Assembly: GCA_907165065.1 (NCBI GenBank)
Contig: OU015523.1
Location: forward strand, 14,879,834 to 14,943,833
Direction: 5' to 3'
DNA: 64,000 nt
From: Caprimulgus europaeus
Lineage: Eukaryota; Chordata; Aves; Caprimulgiformes; Caprimulgidae
Shown here piece by piece: positions 1-11,700 of this stretch. The notes under the pieces were generated by a model, which was given only the letters and a program-made list of their open reading frames with translations, was not told the DNA's origin and did not search any database. A program made the position numbers and the translations under genes. Numbering within the stretch: position 1 is the first letter of the stretch; the number at the start of each line of letters is the position of its first letter.

Positions 1-666
1 CCCAAGCACATATGGACAATGGGATCCATGCTCCACTCCGACAGGTGTAAGCCACATAGCCAACTGTGCCCCTTGGTGTTTGTAGGTGGATTGCTGTATC
101 CTTTGGTCAAGCCCCTTTTCTGTATTGCATTGGTGCACGGAGGATCTCTTGGAGAGGGCTTTATGCTAATGCCCTGAAACCAGCACAGAAGTCAAGTTTT
201 TGCACCCTCTCATTAACACGTGCCTCTAGCACAGGTGCCCCCAGCCCCTGGGCTGTGATTCCCACGCAGGCACTGCTGAGATGGCTGGGTGCAGGCAGGC
301 GTGTTTGCTCTGAGCTGGCTGAACCCTTCCTTATCTCTCCTTGTTGCATTGCTGAAGCTTCTTTTCACGCCACTGTTCTCCTGAATATCAATGAGTGAAA
401 ACAAGGCATTGCCAGCGTTTCTGGGGGGAGAGACAGGGGCAACTCACAGCTCCTCTCTTTTTCCCCCCCCTCTCTCTTTTTCTTTCCTTTCTTATATCCT
501 ACCAGGTTGGAAGCACAAACTATACCCTGCGACAAGTGTCTGACTGCTGTGAGTTTCCTCATTTCAGAACATATAATATAAACCCACAAAGGCTTCTCTG
601 CTGATCCTAAAGTCCCCCCTGCCCACGGGCAAAGCTCTCCCCGTTGACCCACTCCAGTTGCAATGT
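1..666 (-). other. LSAMP: Start of the LSAMP intron downstream of the exon
   Basis: Intron sequence following the exon on the minus strand. The next LSAMP exon (Ig domain 3) should lie left of the window. The stretch contains a pyrimidine-rich tract on the plus strand at about 452-498 and nothing else I recognise. Short open frames here, including the one reading through from the exon, show no known domain. Confidence 0.75.
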
Positions 667-672
667 ACTCAC
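667..672 (-). other. LSAMP: LSAMP splice donor
   Basis: The minus strand reads AACT then GTGAGT at the exon end, a near-consensus donor. It splits the tyrosine codon expected at the start of the linker to Ig domain 3, which is the usual IgLON arrangement. Confidence 0.85.
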
Positions 673-807
673 AGTTCACAGTGACCCGGACTTGCTTGAC
701 ATCTGCTGAAGCAACCTCATTGGCAGCTTTGCATTCGTACTTGCCCGATTGCTCTCGCGTGATCCCTAGGATCTCCAAATACTCTTCCTCACCTTCAAAT
801 TCTCTGC
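673..807 (-). CDS. LSAMP: LSAMP internal coding exon (second half of Ig domain 2)
   Basis: LSAMP is a GPI-anchored IgLON protein with three Ig domains that mediates neuronal adhesion and neurite outgrowth. Read on the minus strand, the exon has 44 full codons plus split codons at both ends. It begins [15 protein letters not shown], continues [17 protein letters not shown] and ends [11 protein letters not shown] followed by one base of the next codon. The YEC triplet supplies the F-strand tyrosine and the second disulfide cysteine of Ig domain 2; the partner cysteine is on the preceding exon, which is not in this window. The [22 protein letters not shown] wording fits LSAMP better than OPCML, NTM or NEGR1, which differ at these positions as I remember them. 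Both ends are phase 1 and the length is 135 bases, so the exon is symmetrical. An AG acceptor precedes base 807 and GTGAGT follows base 673. A second AG three bases inside the start is a possible alternative acceptor. Confidence 0.93.
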
Positions 808-835
808 CTGGTAGGACAGGAAAATACAGATAGTG
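808..835 (-). other. LSAMP: LSAMP splice acceptor and polypyrimidine tract
   Basis: On the minus strand the bases before the exon read TTTTCCTGTCCTACCAG, a good pyrimidine tract followed by the CAG acceptor. Directly after it the exon starts GCAG, so a NAGNAG-like arrangement exists that could add or drop one codon. Seen in sequence; use of the second site is inference. Confidence 0.8.
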
Positions 836-1255
836 GTTCTGTTAGGCATGCAGATTTGGGAAGCTTTCTGCTTAATTGCTATAAAGGAACAATCACAACA
901 AGGATTCTGCAAATAAACAACAGTCATAAGCAATTTTAAAGTTATTTCAGAAGCCGTATCGGCGTGATATTAGCATTTTATTTAGTTATGGAAAACTTGG
1001 GTTCTGAAAATCAGGAAGGAAGCATATAAGTGGTACCAAAGCATTTGCATCTCACAGGTTGTCCAGGCCAAGAAGCCAAATCTCCACCATGTCAGAGTGG
1101 AGTAAGTTCAGTGGTGTGATGGCTGAGTACCAGGGGAGGTCTGTCAGCATGTGGCACGCCCAGCATCCTCAGATGTAGCAGTGTATTGTCAGCACCCTTG
1201 TCTCCACTGCAAAACTGTGAAAAATGTCTTTCTGTCTCTCAGAGCAACCACCACC

Positions 1256-1449
1256 CTGAAGTGCCATCGATCAGATTGAGCTACCGTTAAACACGGCCAA
1301 ACGGAGAGAAACAAAGTGTAATTTGATCTGCGGAGACCAATAATCACCGCGAATCCCTCATCCACTGTACATACAAAGTGACATATTCAAACCGCGCTGC
1401 CTCGCTGACAACGTTTTGCAAGCGGTGACTTGAGCGTCAGGGTTACAGC
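1256..1449. other. CpG-dense intronic patch
   Basis: About fifteen CpG dinucleotides lie in about 190 bases, far denser than the flanking intron. The patch includes a CGATCAGATT motif and paired CGCG sites. It sits about 450 bases upstream of the exon in gene orientation and runs into a MIR relic. It could be a conserved regulatory element; no function is shown. Confidence 0.45.
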
Positions 1450-1660
1450 CGGGGGCAGGAATCAGGGGAGGTCTGTGGCCTCGCTTTTAATTCACTCTGT
1501 GACCTTGGGTGAGTCACTCCCTTGCTCTCCCTCTGTGAACTGCAGCTAATAGCCCCCATCTCCCATCACCTCCGGCTCCCAGAAGGGCAGTGAGGTTAAC
1601 CCATGTAAAACACTTTAGAATTGTTGGATGAAAGGTGCCAGGGAAGCATAAAATATTAGG
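1450..1660 (+). repeat. MIR-type SINE relic
   Basis: The segment follows the MIR core in order. A 'CTGTGACCTTGGGTGAGTCAC' block comes first (about 1497-1517), then a degraded cytosine-rich block, then a tail with ATGTAAAACACTTTAGAATT and GGATGAAAGGTGCC, ending in an AAATATTA run. This is the layout of amniote MIR elements, with the tRNA-derived head mostly lost. It is heavily diverged, so ancient. Orientation is plus, opposite to LSAMP. Confidence 0.75.
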
Positions 1661-2083
1661 ATTGGTATAGCTACCCTGTTCTTCAGAAAGCAAAGTAAGG
1701 TTCCTCCTAGAAACAATCTGAACCACATCGGCAGCAGTGTAAAGGGAGATGTTCCCCTCACCTGAGTGGGCTGCAAGCACTGGTCTGCAGCATGCAAAGC
1801 CACAAGCACCAGTTGTGTGCCTGTGTGTGTTTAGATAAAGAGTTCCCCAACCTTCAAAGGGCAAAAGCCAGATTTAAAAAAAAAGAAAAAAAAAAGCTCA
1901 GCTCACAAGGGCTCCCATTCAGGTTCCTCAAAGAGCAGTCAGATTTTCTAAAGCAGCTCTCAGCCCAGAAGACATTTTCTGCTCGATAGGTGCTGAGCAC
2001 CTCCGAAACCTAGCTCACTTCACCTAAGTGCTCAGAGTCCTTTGATGGAGTTCAAATAGTGCATGTGAGGACGAGGTCGGCAA

Positions 2084-2916
2084 CATGGACAGTGGGATTG
2101 ATTGTACCCTCAGCAAGTTTGCTGACAACACCAAGCTGTGTGGTTTGGTCGACATGGACCTTGACAGGCTTGAGAGGTGGGCCTGTGCAAGCCTCATGAA
2201 GTTCAACAAGGCCACGCGCAAGGTCTTGCACATGGGTCAGCGCTCTGAGGAAAAGGACTTGGGGGTGCTGGTGGACGAGAAGCTCAACATGAGCCGGCAA
2301 TGTGTGCCCACAGCCCAGAAGGCCGACCGTACCCTGGGCTGCATCAAGAGAAGCATGGCCAGCAGGTCAAGAGAAGTGATTCTGCCCCTCTGCTCTCGTG
2401 AGACTCTACCTGGAATACTGTGTCCAGTTCTGGGGCTTCCAAAAAAAGAAAGATATAGACCTACTGGAGTGAGTCCAGAGGAGGCCATGAGGATGATCCA
2501 AGGGCTGGAGCACCTCTCCTGTGAGGACAGGCTGAGAGAGTGGAGAAGAGGAGGCTCCGGGTAGACCTTATAGAAGCCTTCCAGTAACTGAAGGGGCTAC
2601 AGGAAGGCTGGGGAGGGACTTTTTACAAGGACAAGTAGTGATAGGATGAGCAATAATGGCTTTAAATTAGAAGAGAGCAGATTTAGATGAGACATGAGGA
2701 ATAAATTCTTTCCTGTGAGGGTGGTGAGACACTGGCCCAGGCTGCCCAGAGAGGCTGTGGATGCCCCTCCCTGGAAGTGTTCAAGGCCAGGTTGGATGAG
2801 GCTTTGAGCAACCTGGTCTAGTGGAAGGTGTCCCTGCTGATGGCAGGGGGGTTGGAACTAGATGATCTTTAAGGTCCCTTCCAACCCAAACCATTCTATG
2901 ATTCTATGATTCTATG
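2084..2916 (+). mobile_element. CR1 LINE, 5'-truncated 3' end
   Basis: This is the 3' end of an avian CR1 non-LTR retrotransposon. An open frame from 2085 to 2564 encodes the C-terminal part of the reverse transcriptase, with the recognisable CR1 runs DSGIDCTLSKFADNTKLCG, DLGVLVDEKLNMSRQC and LEHLSCEDRLREW. The catalytic FADD box reads FADN, so the active-site second aspartate is lost. Compared with the usual CR1 text, internal deletions are evident after the FADN region (about 2147-2160), at about 2233-2245 and at about 2540. The 3' UTR follows and ends in three copies of ATTCTATG, the family's terminal repeat and priming signal. It is 5'-truncated, as most CR1 copies are, lies opposite to LSAMP and is dead. 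Subfamily was not determined. Confidence 0.95.
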
Positions 2917-5900
2917 TTGTCTTTGCCTCTGTGACACTGCTGAAAGCAACAGGTAAGCCCCATCTCTGGAGCTAAAGTTCCCATGGAGCCATCTGCAATG
3001 AACCCCACCACACAGGAATGGGTTTGCTGCAGCGTGTTGACCAGATCAGGCTGGCTGCACAGGCTGGCAATGCCAGCTGCGTGCATTTTCCTTCTGCATC
3101 AGGGACAGGGACTTCAGCAACTTCAAAATCTGCTCAGAATTCCATCCCTTACACAATTATTTTTGTCTTTTTTTTTTTTTTTTCACAGGCAATTTTCAGA
3201 ATCATTCTAGGGGAAAACCACCCCCTGTCACGGAGACTCAGCATGAAAACAGCAGTGGACCTATTAAACTCATGCAAAGACAAAGTTTCCCCTCTCTTTC
3301 AGCAGGGCTAGCCAGCAGTCCCTCTTCCAGCTCCTACCAGATGTTCAGGTGGGTGGAAATCTCATTGCTAGTCGAAAACTTACAACTACTTTGATGCTGG
3401 TTCTCGCATCCCCTGACAGTCTGCTGAAGGGCCTTACTGCGTGGCAGCAGAGTATTTCACAAGGTAGGGAGGCAAAGTTGGCTCCTGGTGCCCACCTGGT
3501 GCTCCAAGACACAGCCCTCAATCTTCTGCTGTGCATTGGGGCTGATGTTACGGAGAGTCAGTGGAAAAGGAAGCAAGGTGGGATTTTCACGGGTACTTTT
3601 TATCGCTGTAACTCATGAATATGTAAGGAAATCTTAAGTCGTGTAGGAGCAGAGTTAAGTGAGACTTCAGTCACCATCTAGCCCATTTGCCAACCTTAAT
3701 GCAGACACATGGGTCACATCAGGGAGACAGCCACCCCCTGCCCTCCAGCAGCAGAGACTCTGCAGCTGCTCTGGATGATCCATTCCTGTGCCTTGCTGCC
3801 CTTACCACTGGAGCAGTTTCCCTGAAGTTTGACCTAAGTCTCCCTTGCTGCAATTTAAAGCTATTATTTTTGTCTTAGCCACTCTAGGCACAAAGAACAA
3901 ATCATTCCCTCCTCTGCAATAGCCTTTTATCAACTTTTACATCACTTATGTTCCTCTCTCAGTTGTAATCTTCTTTTTTTTTTTTAGCTGAATATTGCCA
4001 GGGTCTTTCAACCCTCCTCTGTAGGTTAAGTTTTTTTTTTTTTTAAGTCTCTTGATCATTCTTCTTCTTTCCTTGTGGCCCTCTCTGACAAGTTCACATT
4101 TTTCTGGAAGTGCAATACGCCAAACTGAACATGGCATTTCTGATGAGGTGTGACCATGGCTGAACACAGATGGAGGATTGCATCGAAACTTCTGCACTGT
4201 CCTGCTGTCTGTACAGCCAGTGCATGGTTTGTGTTTTCGCATGATTCATTTTTGGTTGGGAACTCATTTAATTCCCAGATCATCTTCTTACCACATACTG
4301 CTACCTGCTAATAATGCTTTTTGAAAATCCCACCCCCAATTTGAGCTGACAACCAACACTCTCCTCCTTTCACAGCAGCACTCCCAGTTGGTAGGTCAGC
4401 CAGTTGACTGGAAAGTTAATCAGACATCAGGGAAAGACTCACAAAGAAAAGGTTAAAACATAATTTGCCTCTGCTTTGCAAATCATTTGCTCTGCAATTC
4501 TGCCTTGTTTATACACAGGGTTCATTCCAAGTGGGACTTGCTTCTCCTGCAATTTGCCCTTGTCACAAGACTGTCACCGTAATGAAAAGAGGGTTGAGGG
4601 TGACTTAACCAGCTCTAATGGAGTGGCACTCTCATTAATGGTGCTGTTAAGTCTGTCTGTCAGAGAACCACATCAGTGGAGCTCCAAAGTATCCTAAAAG
4701 GGTACATACTTTCCTAAAGGAAGATGCTTTTCAGCTTCTCCCCTGCACATGTACAGGCATTTAAAGTCTAAACTGTGTACCATGTCCGGAGCAGAGCTTG
4801 CACAGCTCTGCACAACCCTCCCAAGACACAATGAGCTGCTGCTTTGCTCAGTGGAGCTCTCTGGGAATGGGTGAAAGAGAAGACTTCCGTTTTAAAGGGC
4901 ATGCTGAAGACATCAATAGGCCTCTTCAGCTCCTCATTCCCCTGCTCCAGGACACAGATATGAGCATAACACTTCAGGGAAAGCTTCTGTGACAGTCTCT
5001 TACTGAAATAGTGGTAGCACTATTCTTGTCCCTGCACTGGTGACCTGTTTCAACCCTGGGCATCAACATTTTTCTACAAGAACTCAGCTACTCTCACTTG
5101 CAAGACAGACCCTTTTTCTTGCTGCCCTGTCCACTCTAAGAGCACGTTAACCATTTGTAACAAAAAGCATTTATACAAAATTGAGGTGTCATAGTACAGA
5201 TCAGGGAGAGGGAAGATGTATCACAGTGTGTTAGAAAAATGTCAGGTTGTGATATCTTGCACAGAGCTGTAGAGATGTTTTCACTAATTCACCTTGGCAG
5301 CCAGCTTAGGTGAGTCATATTAACTCTAACCTCTAAGGCAAAAGCGGGGCAGGGGAAGCAGGAACAGAGCTTTATACACCCAGTGAATTTACAAACGCTT
5401 CCGAGCAGGAGCCAGCTTTGGCAGGGAGCTGATGGTTGTCACTACGCAGTTTATCAAAGCAGGGAGGGAGAAGGCTTGGACAATGCTCTTTGGTACCAAT
5501 AACAATGAACATATTATATTAGGTGAAAAGGGACAGCTCCTGGCAAGTGAGCCACTCCATTCCCATTAAGAGAAGACATTTGCCTTGAGCATGTTATCCA
5601 GGGACAAAATCCTGACCCTACTGCCAAACCTTCCTCGCTGACAAGGGTTGTCCCCTGGCTGTTTTGTCTGGTTCAGTACAAACCCTTCCCAGTGAAAGAC
5701 CTTCCAGATTTCCCTGTGGGGATAACTCCTCATGCAGCACAGCTCTTCTCATCCCAAAGCATCCCTTCCCGTGACTCCAGGCAACCTTCTTCCCTGCAGG
5801 TTTTTTGCCTTTCACATGTTCATCGTTAGCTTGGTTTGTTGCTGCAGCCCCATTAAACACCTTCTTGCCAAGCTGTAGCTCCTTAACTCTGTCCCAGTAA

Positions 5901-6310
5901 ATCAGAAAGAGGAGCTTTCTGCTCTGGAGGCTGGAGATAGAGAGTACGAGCCCGGGAGGCTTGACAATCAAACCAACAGGGAACGACCCGGAGCAGAGCG
6001 AGCCAGGAGTCTGCTGCTGCTGGGAGCTGGCAGAGCCCTTTTTGCAGAGGAATCTGCGGCAGCCGGCTTTGATGTGTGCAGGAGGAAGGCTTTGAAGGCC
6101 TGCTCGCCTCAGCCACATTTCCTATCCCCTGGCTTCCTAATTTAATTGGACCCAGTAAAGTAAATAATGAACCCAAACAGCAAACCTGCTTGGCAATGCT
6201 TGCCTGCTGGCAAGAAGCCCCCTTCTTCCCCCACCCTTTGGAGACAGCCTTGTACAGCCCCATGGGCTCTGAATATCATCCCCTGTTGACGTGCACACCT
6301 GCCTATGCTC
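2917..6310. other. Intron without recognised genes
   Basis: Nothing coding is recognised. Poly-T runs occur near 3168-3183, 3973-3985 and 4030-4044. The open frames here are short, lack known domains and lack matching splice context. Confidence 0.6.
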
Positions 6311-6396
6311 TCATAGATATATGATATACATATATAAAATATATATTACATTCTGTATTTAATATATTATGTATTTTATATATTTTTATACATATA
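6311..6396. repeat. AT-rich low-complexity tract
   Basis: A run made almost only of A and T with TATATA-type dinucleotide steps. Likely a decayed TA microsatellite. Confidence 0.7.
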
Positions 6397-7437
6397 AACC
6401 CCACTGTGTGTGCAGAAATGCAGACTTACATCCTCCCCGCGTGTTTGTGGGTCCTTCCCACCTCAACCCTAATGGCCCCTTGCGCTGCCACGTACGGTCA
6501 GTCTTTCCTCAAAGGCTAAACTCTTGATTTCTAGAAATGACGCACACTCAGATGAAACCCCACTTGTACTACGTGCAGACAGCTCTTTCAGGTAGCCAAG
6601 GGACCAGCAATGCCTTCTACCATGTACTCTACCAGACAGGCCTTCTCCTTCATGCCCTAGCTGCTCACATTTCCAAAGGGGAAGCTGTTCTGCAGAGGTG
6701 ACACCACATTTTGCTCTGTCCTCTCCTGTTTGTGCATCCAATACTAGGCTGCTTTTTGTGCAGAAATTACCTTATTTCTCTCTTTTTTTGAATATTGTTG
6801 TGGTCTTAAACTAAACTAAGTTCAGACCCACTGAAAGTGTCTGTTTGCATTTGGTATGTGGAGAAAGAGATCAGATACCCTGCTTCTGTGTTTGTTTTCC
6901 TTCCAAGCCTCTTTGTAGTGGTGAAGAGGGGAGAGCAGAAGGGGTTATGCATCTTTGTTGGGCCCTCCTCTGCCTAAAACAAAATGCAGGGGGGATAAAA
7001 AAGATTGCAAATCAATAAATGCTATTTGAAGTTTTTTTGTGTGTAGTAGCTTCCAATGCTGAAGTGCAGTTCTTGTTCTCTCTGCAGTCTCCATTTATTG
7101 TTTCAGGTTTTGCTCACCTAACTTTCCTCCTTCCCTCTGCACCTTACATTCCCTAGGAACAGGCTTCTGAAAGACAAAAATAGCTAAGGGAGCCTTTGAC
7201 TTTTTTTTTTTTTTTTACCTCCAGCTGGGATTTTTTTTTTTTTTAATTCAAAACTTTGAAGTTTTCATTTATCAGCCTCTGCCTCCTCAGCCGTCACAGA
7301 TTCCAATGAGCTTGGCAATTTTTTTTCTGTCCCTTAGTAGAAGAGGCTTGTTTTCAGCAGAGAGATCAGTGGAGAGCAGCAGATGGTGGATGAGCAAAGG
7401 GACAGCTAGTGCTACAACGCTACAGCGAGGAGGGAAA

Positions 7438-7665
7438 GCAGAAAAACTAGCGTGGCATGGGAAGCAGTGAAAATGGGGAAAGCTTGAGAGAGAGAAAAAA
7501 ATAGATGGAGGAAAAAATAGAGGGGGAATGAAGAGAGGGACAGTGGCTGGGAGAGAGAAATGCAAAAAGTGAGAAGAAGAGAAAATGGTAGTCAGCTACT
7601 GACACAGAGAAACGAGTGAGAAAGATGATGGGAGGCGAGACGGTGGCCATCAGAGATGTACAGCG
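7438..7665. repeat. Purine-rich low-complexity tract
   Basis: The plus strand is dominated by GAGA, GGAA and AAAA steps for over 200 bases. Minus-strand frames stay open only because the complement is pyrimidine-rich and so poor in stops. Not coding. Confidence 0.65.
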
Positions 7666-8145
7666 TGGAGAGAGGCACAGACATCCCTTGTGTAAAAGGA
7701 GCCATGAAACAACAACTGCCAGAGGGACAGGAACAGAGGGGTCACATGCAGCAAGGCAGTAATTACTCTGTTCAAGCAGCAAGGCACAGCAGGGTATTTA
7801 TTGTTTAAGCTGGCCTCATGCCTCCCATGCCCTTAGCTCTGTAGCTATTACACATAAACCAAGAAACTAGTGCAGTGCCAGGGAGGGCTCTGGCCTGGCT
7901 CTGGCTTTGTGAATGAGAATGAGTCAGATCAGGAGGAAACACCCTGGCATCGTTTACCCTGGCATTCACAGGACCTTCCTCATCAGCAATCACATTTTCT
8001 CCTTACATGCAAAGCTGGCTGCTGTTTCCCCAGCCAAGGACTGTGCCTGAGGAGCTCCCTGGCTGGGGCAGTGCGGGTGGCTGCTGGCACAGCCGGAGTT
8101 AAAAAAGCCCAAGATCCTCGTGGGGACATTATCCCCAAACCCCAC

Positions 8146-8775
8146 TGTCCTGTTTTTTAGCTAAGACAGAGCTGGGTTCCTTTTTAGTAGCTGGAATATA
8201 GTGCTGTGTTTTGGTTTCAGCAAGGGATTTGTTATGAGAAAAACGTTGATAACATACCAAAGTTTTCAATTGTCACTGGAAGTCAAAGGACTTTGTGTTT
8301 TGTTAGTTTACAAGTGCAAGATCTACGGAGGGTGAGAAATATTTAAATTATAAGCTAAATCAGCATTTGGGTATGCCAATAGGATATTCCATACCATATA
8401 ATGTCATGTTCAGTATGTTAGTGAGGGTCTCTCCCTCTCTCACTCTCTGACTTTTGCTCAGGCTCTCACTCTTTGGGGATTGTGGTTTTGGTTCAGGATT
8501 GTCACTTCTCTGGGATCATTATCTGGGAACAGGCTGGGCTTGGTCGGTGAGTGGTGAGCAACTGCACTGTGTATCACTCATTTGCATATTTTATTACTAT
8601 TTTTATCATTTTAATATCATTATTATTATAAGTTTTATTTTATTTCAATTATTATATCGTTCTTAACCTACAAGTCTCCATACCCCTACCCCTCCAGTTC
8701 TCTCCCCTATCCCAACGGCTGTGCTTGCCTGCTAGCCAAGTGCTAGCCAAGTGCTAGCCAAGAGAAAACACCACA
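8146..8775 (+). mobile_element. Solo LTR, avian ERVL-like family (copy A)
   Basis: The element starts TGTCCTG and ends CACCACA, giving the TG...CA ends of an LTR. It carries features of the avian ERVL-type LTRs: TAGTGCTGTGTTTTGG near the start, GGATATTCCATACCATAT in the middle, a GTATCACTCATTTGCATA block and an ATT-triplet-rich stretch before the 3' part. Close to the 3' end an 11-base unit, GCTAGCCAAGT, is tandemly repeated about three times. Flanking five-base sequences CCCAC and CACAC agree at four positions, as expected for an old target duplication. No internal retroviral region is present, so it is a solo LTR. It matches copy B at 13541-14293 in reverse orientation. By eye the two are roughly 85% alike, implying an old insertion. 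It lies opposite to LSAMP. Confidence 0.85.
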
Positions 8776-11700
8776 CACACATCTAGCATGCAAATAAAAC
8801 CTTTTAGGTTGAGAGCAGCCTCTCCAGACTGAAATAAATCTCTCTTCTCTCTCAAGGGACAGCTCTGACCAAACCCAGCGGGAGAGACCTCTCGGGACAA
8901 CCTGCCACTGTGGACATCTCCTATTAGAAGCTGGAAGCTAAGAACTGACAGCTCTGACACAGCTTGCATACCATCCCTGGGTGCATGGCAGTGGGGGCTG
9001 TATGCTTGAAGCAGCCACAGCAGGTCTGCTGCGTCTCTGAATTTCCATTCCCTCTTCATTCATACACATAAATGACCACTAAAGGTCATTACCGTCTCTC
9101 ATACACAACCCCGAGTGTGGTCACAGAGCAGGTGTGCAATAAACCACTATATCTCAGCAACTGATTAGATTTTCCATTCCATGTCCACATGTGAATACAA
9201 GAAAGAAAGAGAACCACCCCCTGAAAAAAAATATCCAACCCTGCTTCAGGTCAAAGCCTTCTGTTTGACCAGTGGTTTTCTTCTGCTCTTTGCTGAACTG
9301 AAAGAAGGAATTAATGTTCTGCTCAACTTGAGATATAGTTTCAAAAAATGATTTAATGACAAAGAAAATGATGTGTCTTTTTACTTTTTTTTTTCAAAAT
9401 CACTTTCTGAGTTTAACTCAAATTTGCTAACACTTTTTTAATGAACACAAACAGTGTTTTCTGGATAGATGAATTGCTCTTGAACAAAACTTGGCTGTGA
9501 TACCAATGTGTAAAGTAAATTATGAACCATGAGGTAAATTAAGTCATCTAATGTCACAGCTACAATATTGTACTCCCTAAATGTTGCATGCTGCAATGTG
9601 AGTTGTCATGACTATGCTACCAAACATCAAGCCTTAATTCTGCTGCCAAGAAAATGACATTTAAACATGAACAAACCAACAGTTGCACTGTTTCTGCATC
9701 CCCAAATTTCTGCCCACTGCCTTTTGGAGGTTACTTTACAACAACATGAGAGTAGAAGGCATTATCAGCTAGATGAATGACTGAGATGACACCAGATCTT
9801 TGAGTGTCTTAAGAAATCAGGAACTGGTAAATCCTCAGGGCTGAAGGGACCATGCTGGAGCAGATAATGAAATGGAGGTTGAAAACAGGAAGTCCAACAA
9901 AGAATCACAGCCCAAGCACAAGGGTTATTCCATGTGCACACATCGATAGCAGCACACCAATCTTTTGCTCCCTGCAGTGTGGGCAGCTCTGCAAGGAGCT
10001 GTGCTCTCTTCCTCCATTCCTCCACCACCTACAAAAAGAGGGTGGGCCAGTGGTTGCCCCTGGCAAGAGGAACAGCATGGGGCAGGGGGGGACAGTGGGG
10101 GTGAAAAATCATTTGGTGTTTGTTTCCCACTGTGTTAACAAGCACAGGAAGGTAACGCAAGCCGAGGGCTAATGCAAAGGACTAGGTTTTCTTGCACGTC
10201 ATGGAAACCTATGAAAGGCAATAAAAATACCAGTGCAAGCAGTCAACCGTTACAGTCTCCAGTGACTCTGTCAGCTGCTTTCCTCTCATTTGGCCTCATG
10301 TACTCCTTTCCTGCAAGTTCTTCCATTTTAGACAAAGCACTCATGCTATCATCATTATACAGTTTGAAGACAAGTTCTTCCTCACAGACCCCATGACCAA
10401 AGAAAAGATCAACAGCAACAAGTCCCATCTGGGGCAAGTTCCTCAAGAAGCTTGACTGAACCATATCACTCTGTCCTGCCAGTGAAGAGCAGGGATGGAC
10501 TGCATTTAGTCTGTAGTTTAATTCCACAAATCCTTATGTCAGCCCCGGACCTCAGGGAAACCTCATGTGATGATGCTCAGTGGTACCAACTGTGCCAGTC
10601 TGTCAATCTAGGATCTATAGGGTTGGTCTGTGCTTGGTGGCATCTTTAAAAATCCTTGTTATGTTCCTTACAAGAGTCTTGTGTCTCTCATAGAGCAAGA
10701 CATGCTCAATATACTACTGTACACAAATCAAGCGGCTTGCTTTTGTAGCCATTCACAAAAATGTTTCCCTGTTTTTAAATATAATGGGTTTGTTCCTCTC
10801 TGTCTTATGTCCACTCATACTTCTTGGGATGAGGGGTAAGAATGAACCCAGAACTTCAACCTAACTTAAAAGTTAAAAAAAAAAAAGTGAAAACCCTCCA
10901 GAGATTCAGCTTAGCCCATAGAATTCCATCCTTTTACGTTTGAAACTTGAAAGAAGGCTTGAGAAATTACAAATTGGCCCAAATGTACTTGAAATAGGAA
11001 GGAGCATTACCTTAGAAGCTTACACATTGCTTTGGCTCTTTCTCTGCAAGATGGAGCCAAACATTTCACAGCCAGATCACAGAGCCCCTGAATCTCCTGT
11101 GCTTTTGCAAGATGGCAATTCCTCTGTTTTCAGTGAGGCTACTCTGAACATCGAGTTCACAACTAAAGACCAGGATTTCTGTATCAGCCTGGATCTTGCC
11201 ACTGATCTTTTACACAGCTAGAGTTTTCAACTGAGTAAATGAGGTCAAAGAGTTAAGCCACCCCTCAGCAAGACTTACCCTTTCAAAAACATGTCAGTGT
11301 GTTGTGATGCCCAGTGCCAATATTTGTATAGGTGGATTAACTCCTTGAAAAATCATTTTGTTTGCTTTTCTGTTGACCACTCTCCTTGCTGCAATGTTTC
11401 TCAATTAGATCCAGCATGGTTACAGCCTGACACTATCCCCCATATCTGCTGCTGGTAGAAGGAGTAAAGGGGATATTCTCCAGGGAACACAACAAGGGAT
11501 CAGGAGATGAGGCTAAAAGGCTGGATTTAGGATTGAGCAGGCATGAAGCACTGCCAGGTATCAGTGCAAGGATCATAGAGGTTTTCAGTCAGGGTGGGGT
11601 GTGCTGGGAAGATATTGTCTGGGCTGACACACTGCAGGGACTTTTGATCAATTGGGCTGGCTCCTGTGATATTATCATTTGAGGTATCTGCTGTTGATTC

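Noticed and set aside
365-778. 137-codon minus-strand frame as one protein
   Set aside because: Only its first part is LSAMP coding sequence; the rest is read-through past a strong splice donor at 672 into intron.
5618-6118. 166-codon minus-strand frame
   Set aside because: Overlaps other open frames on both strands; composition is ordinary and nothing is recognisable in the translation.
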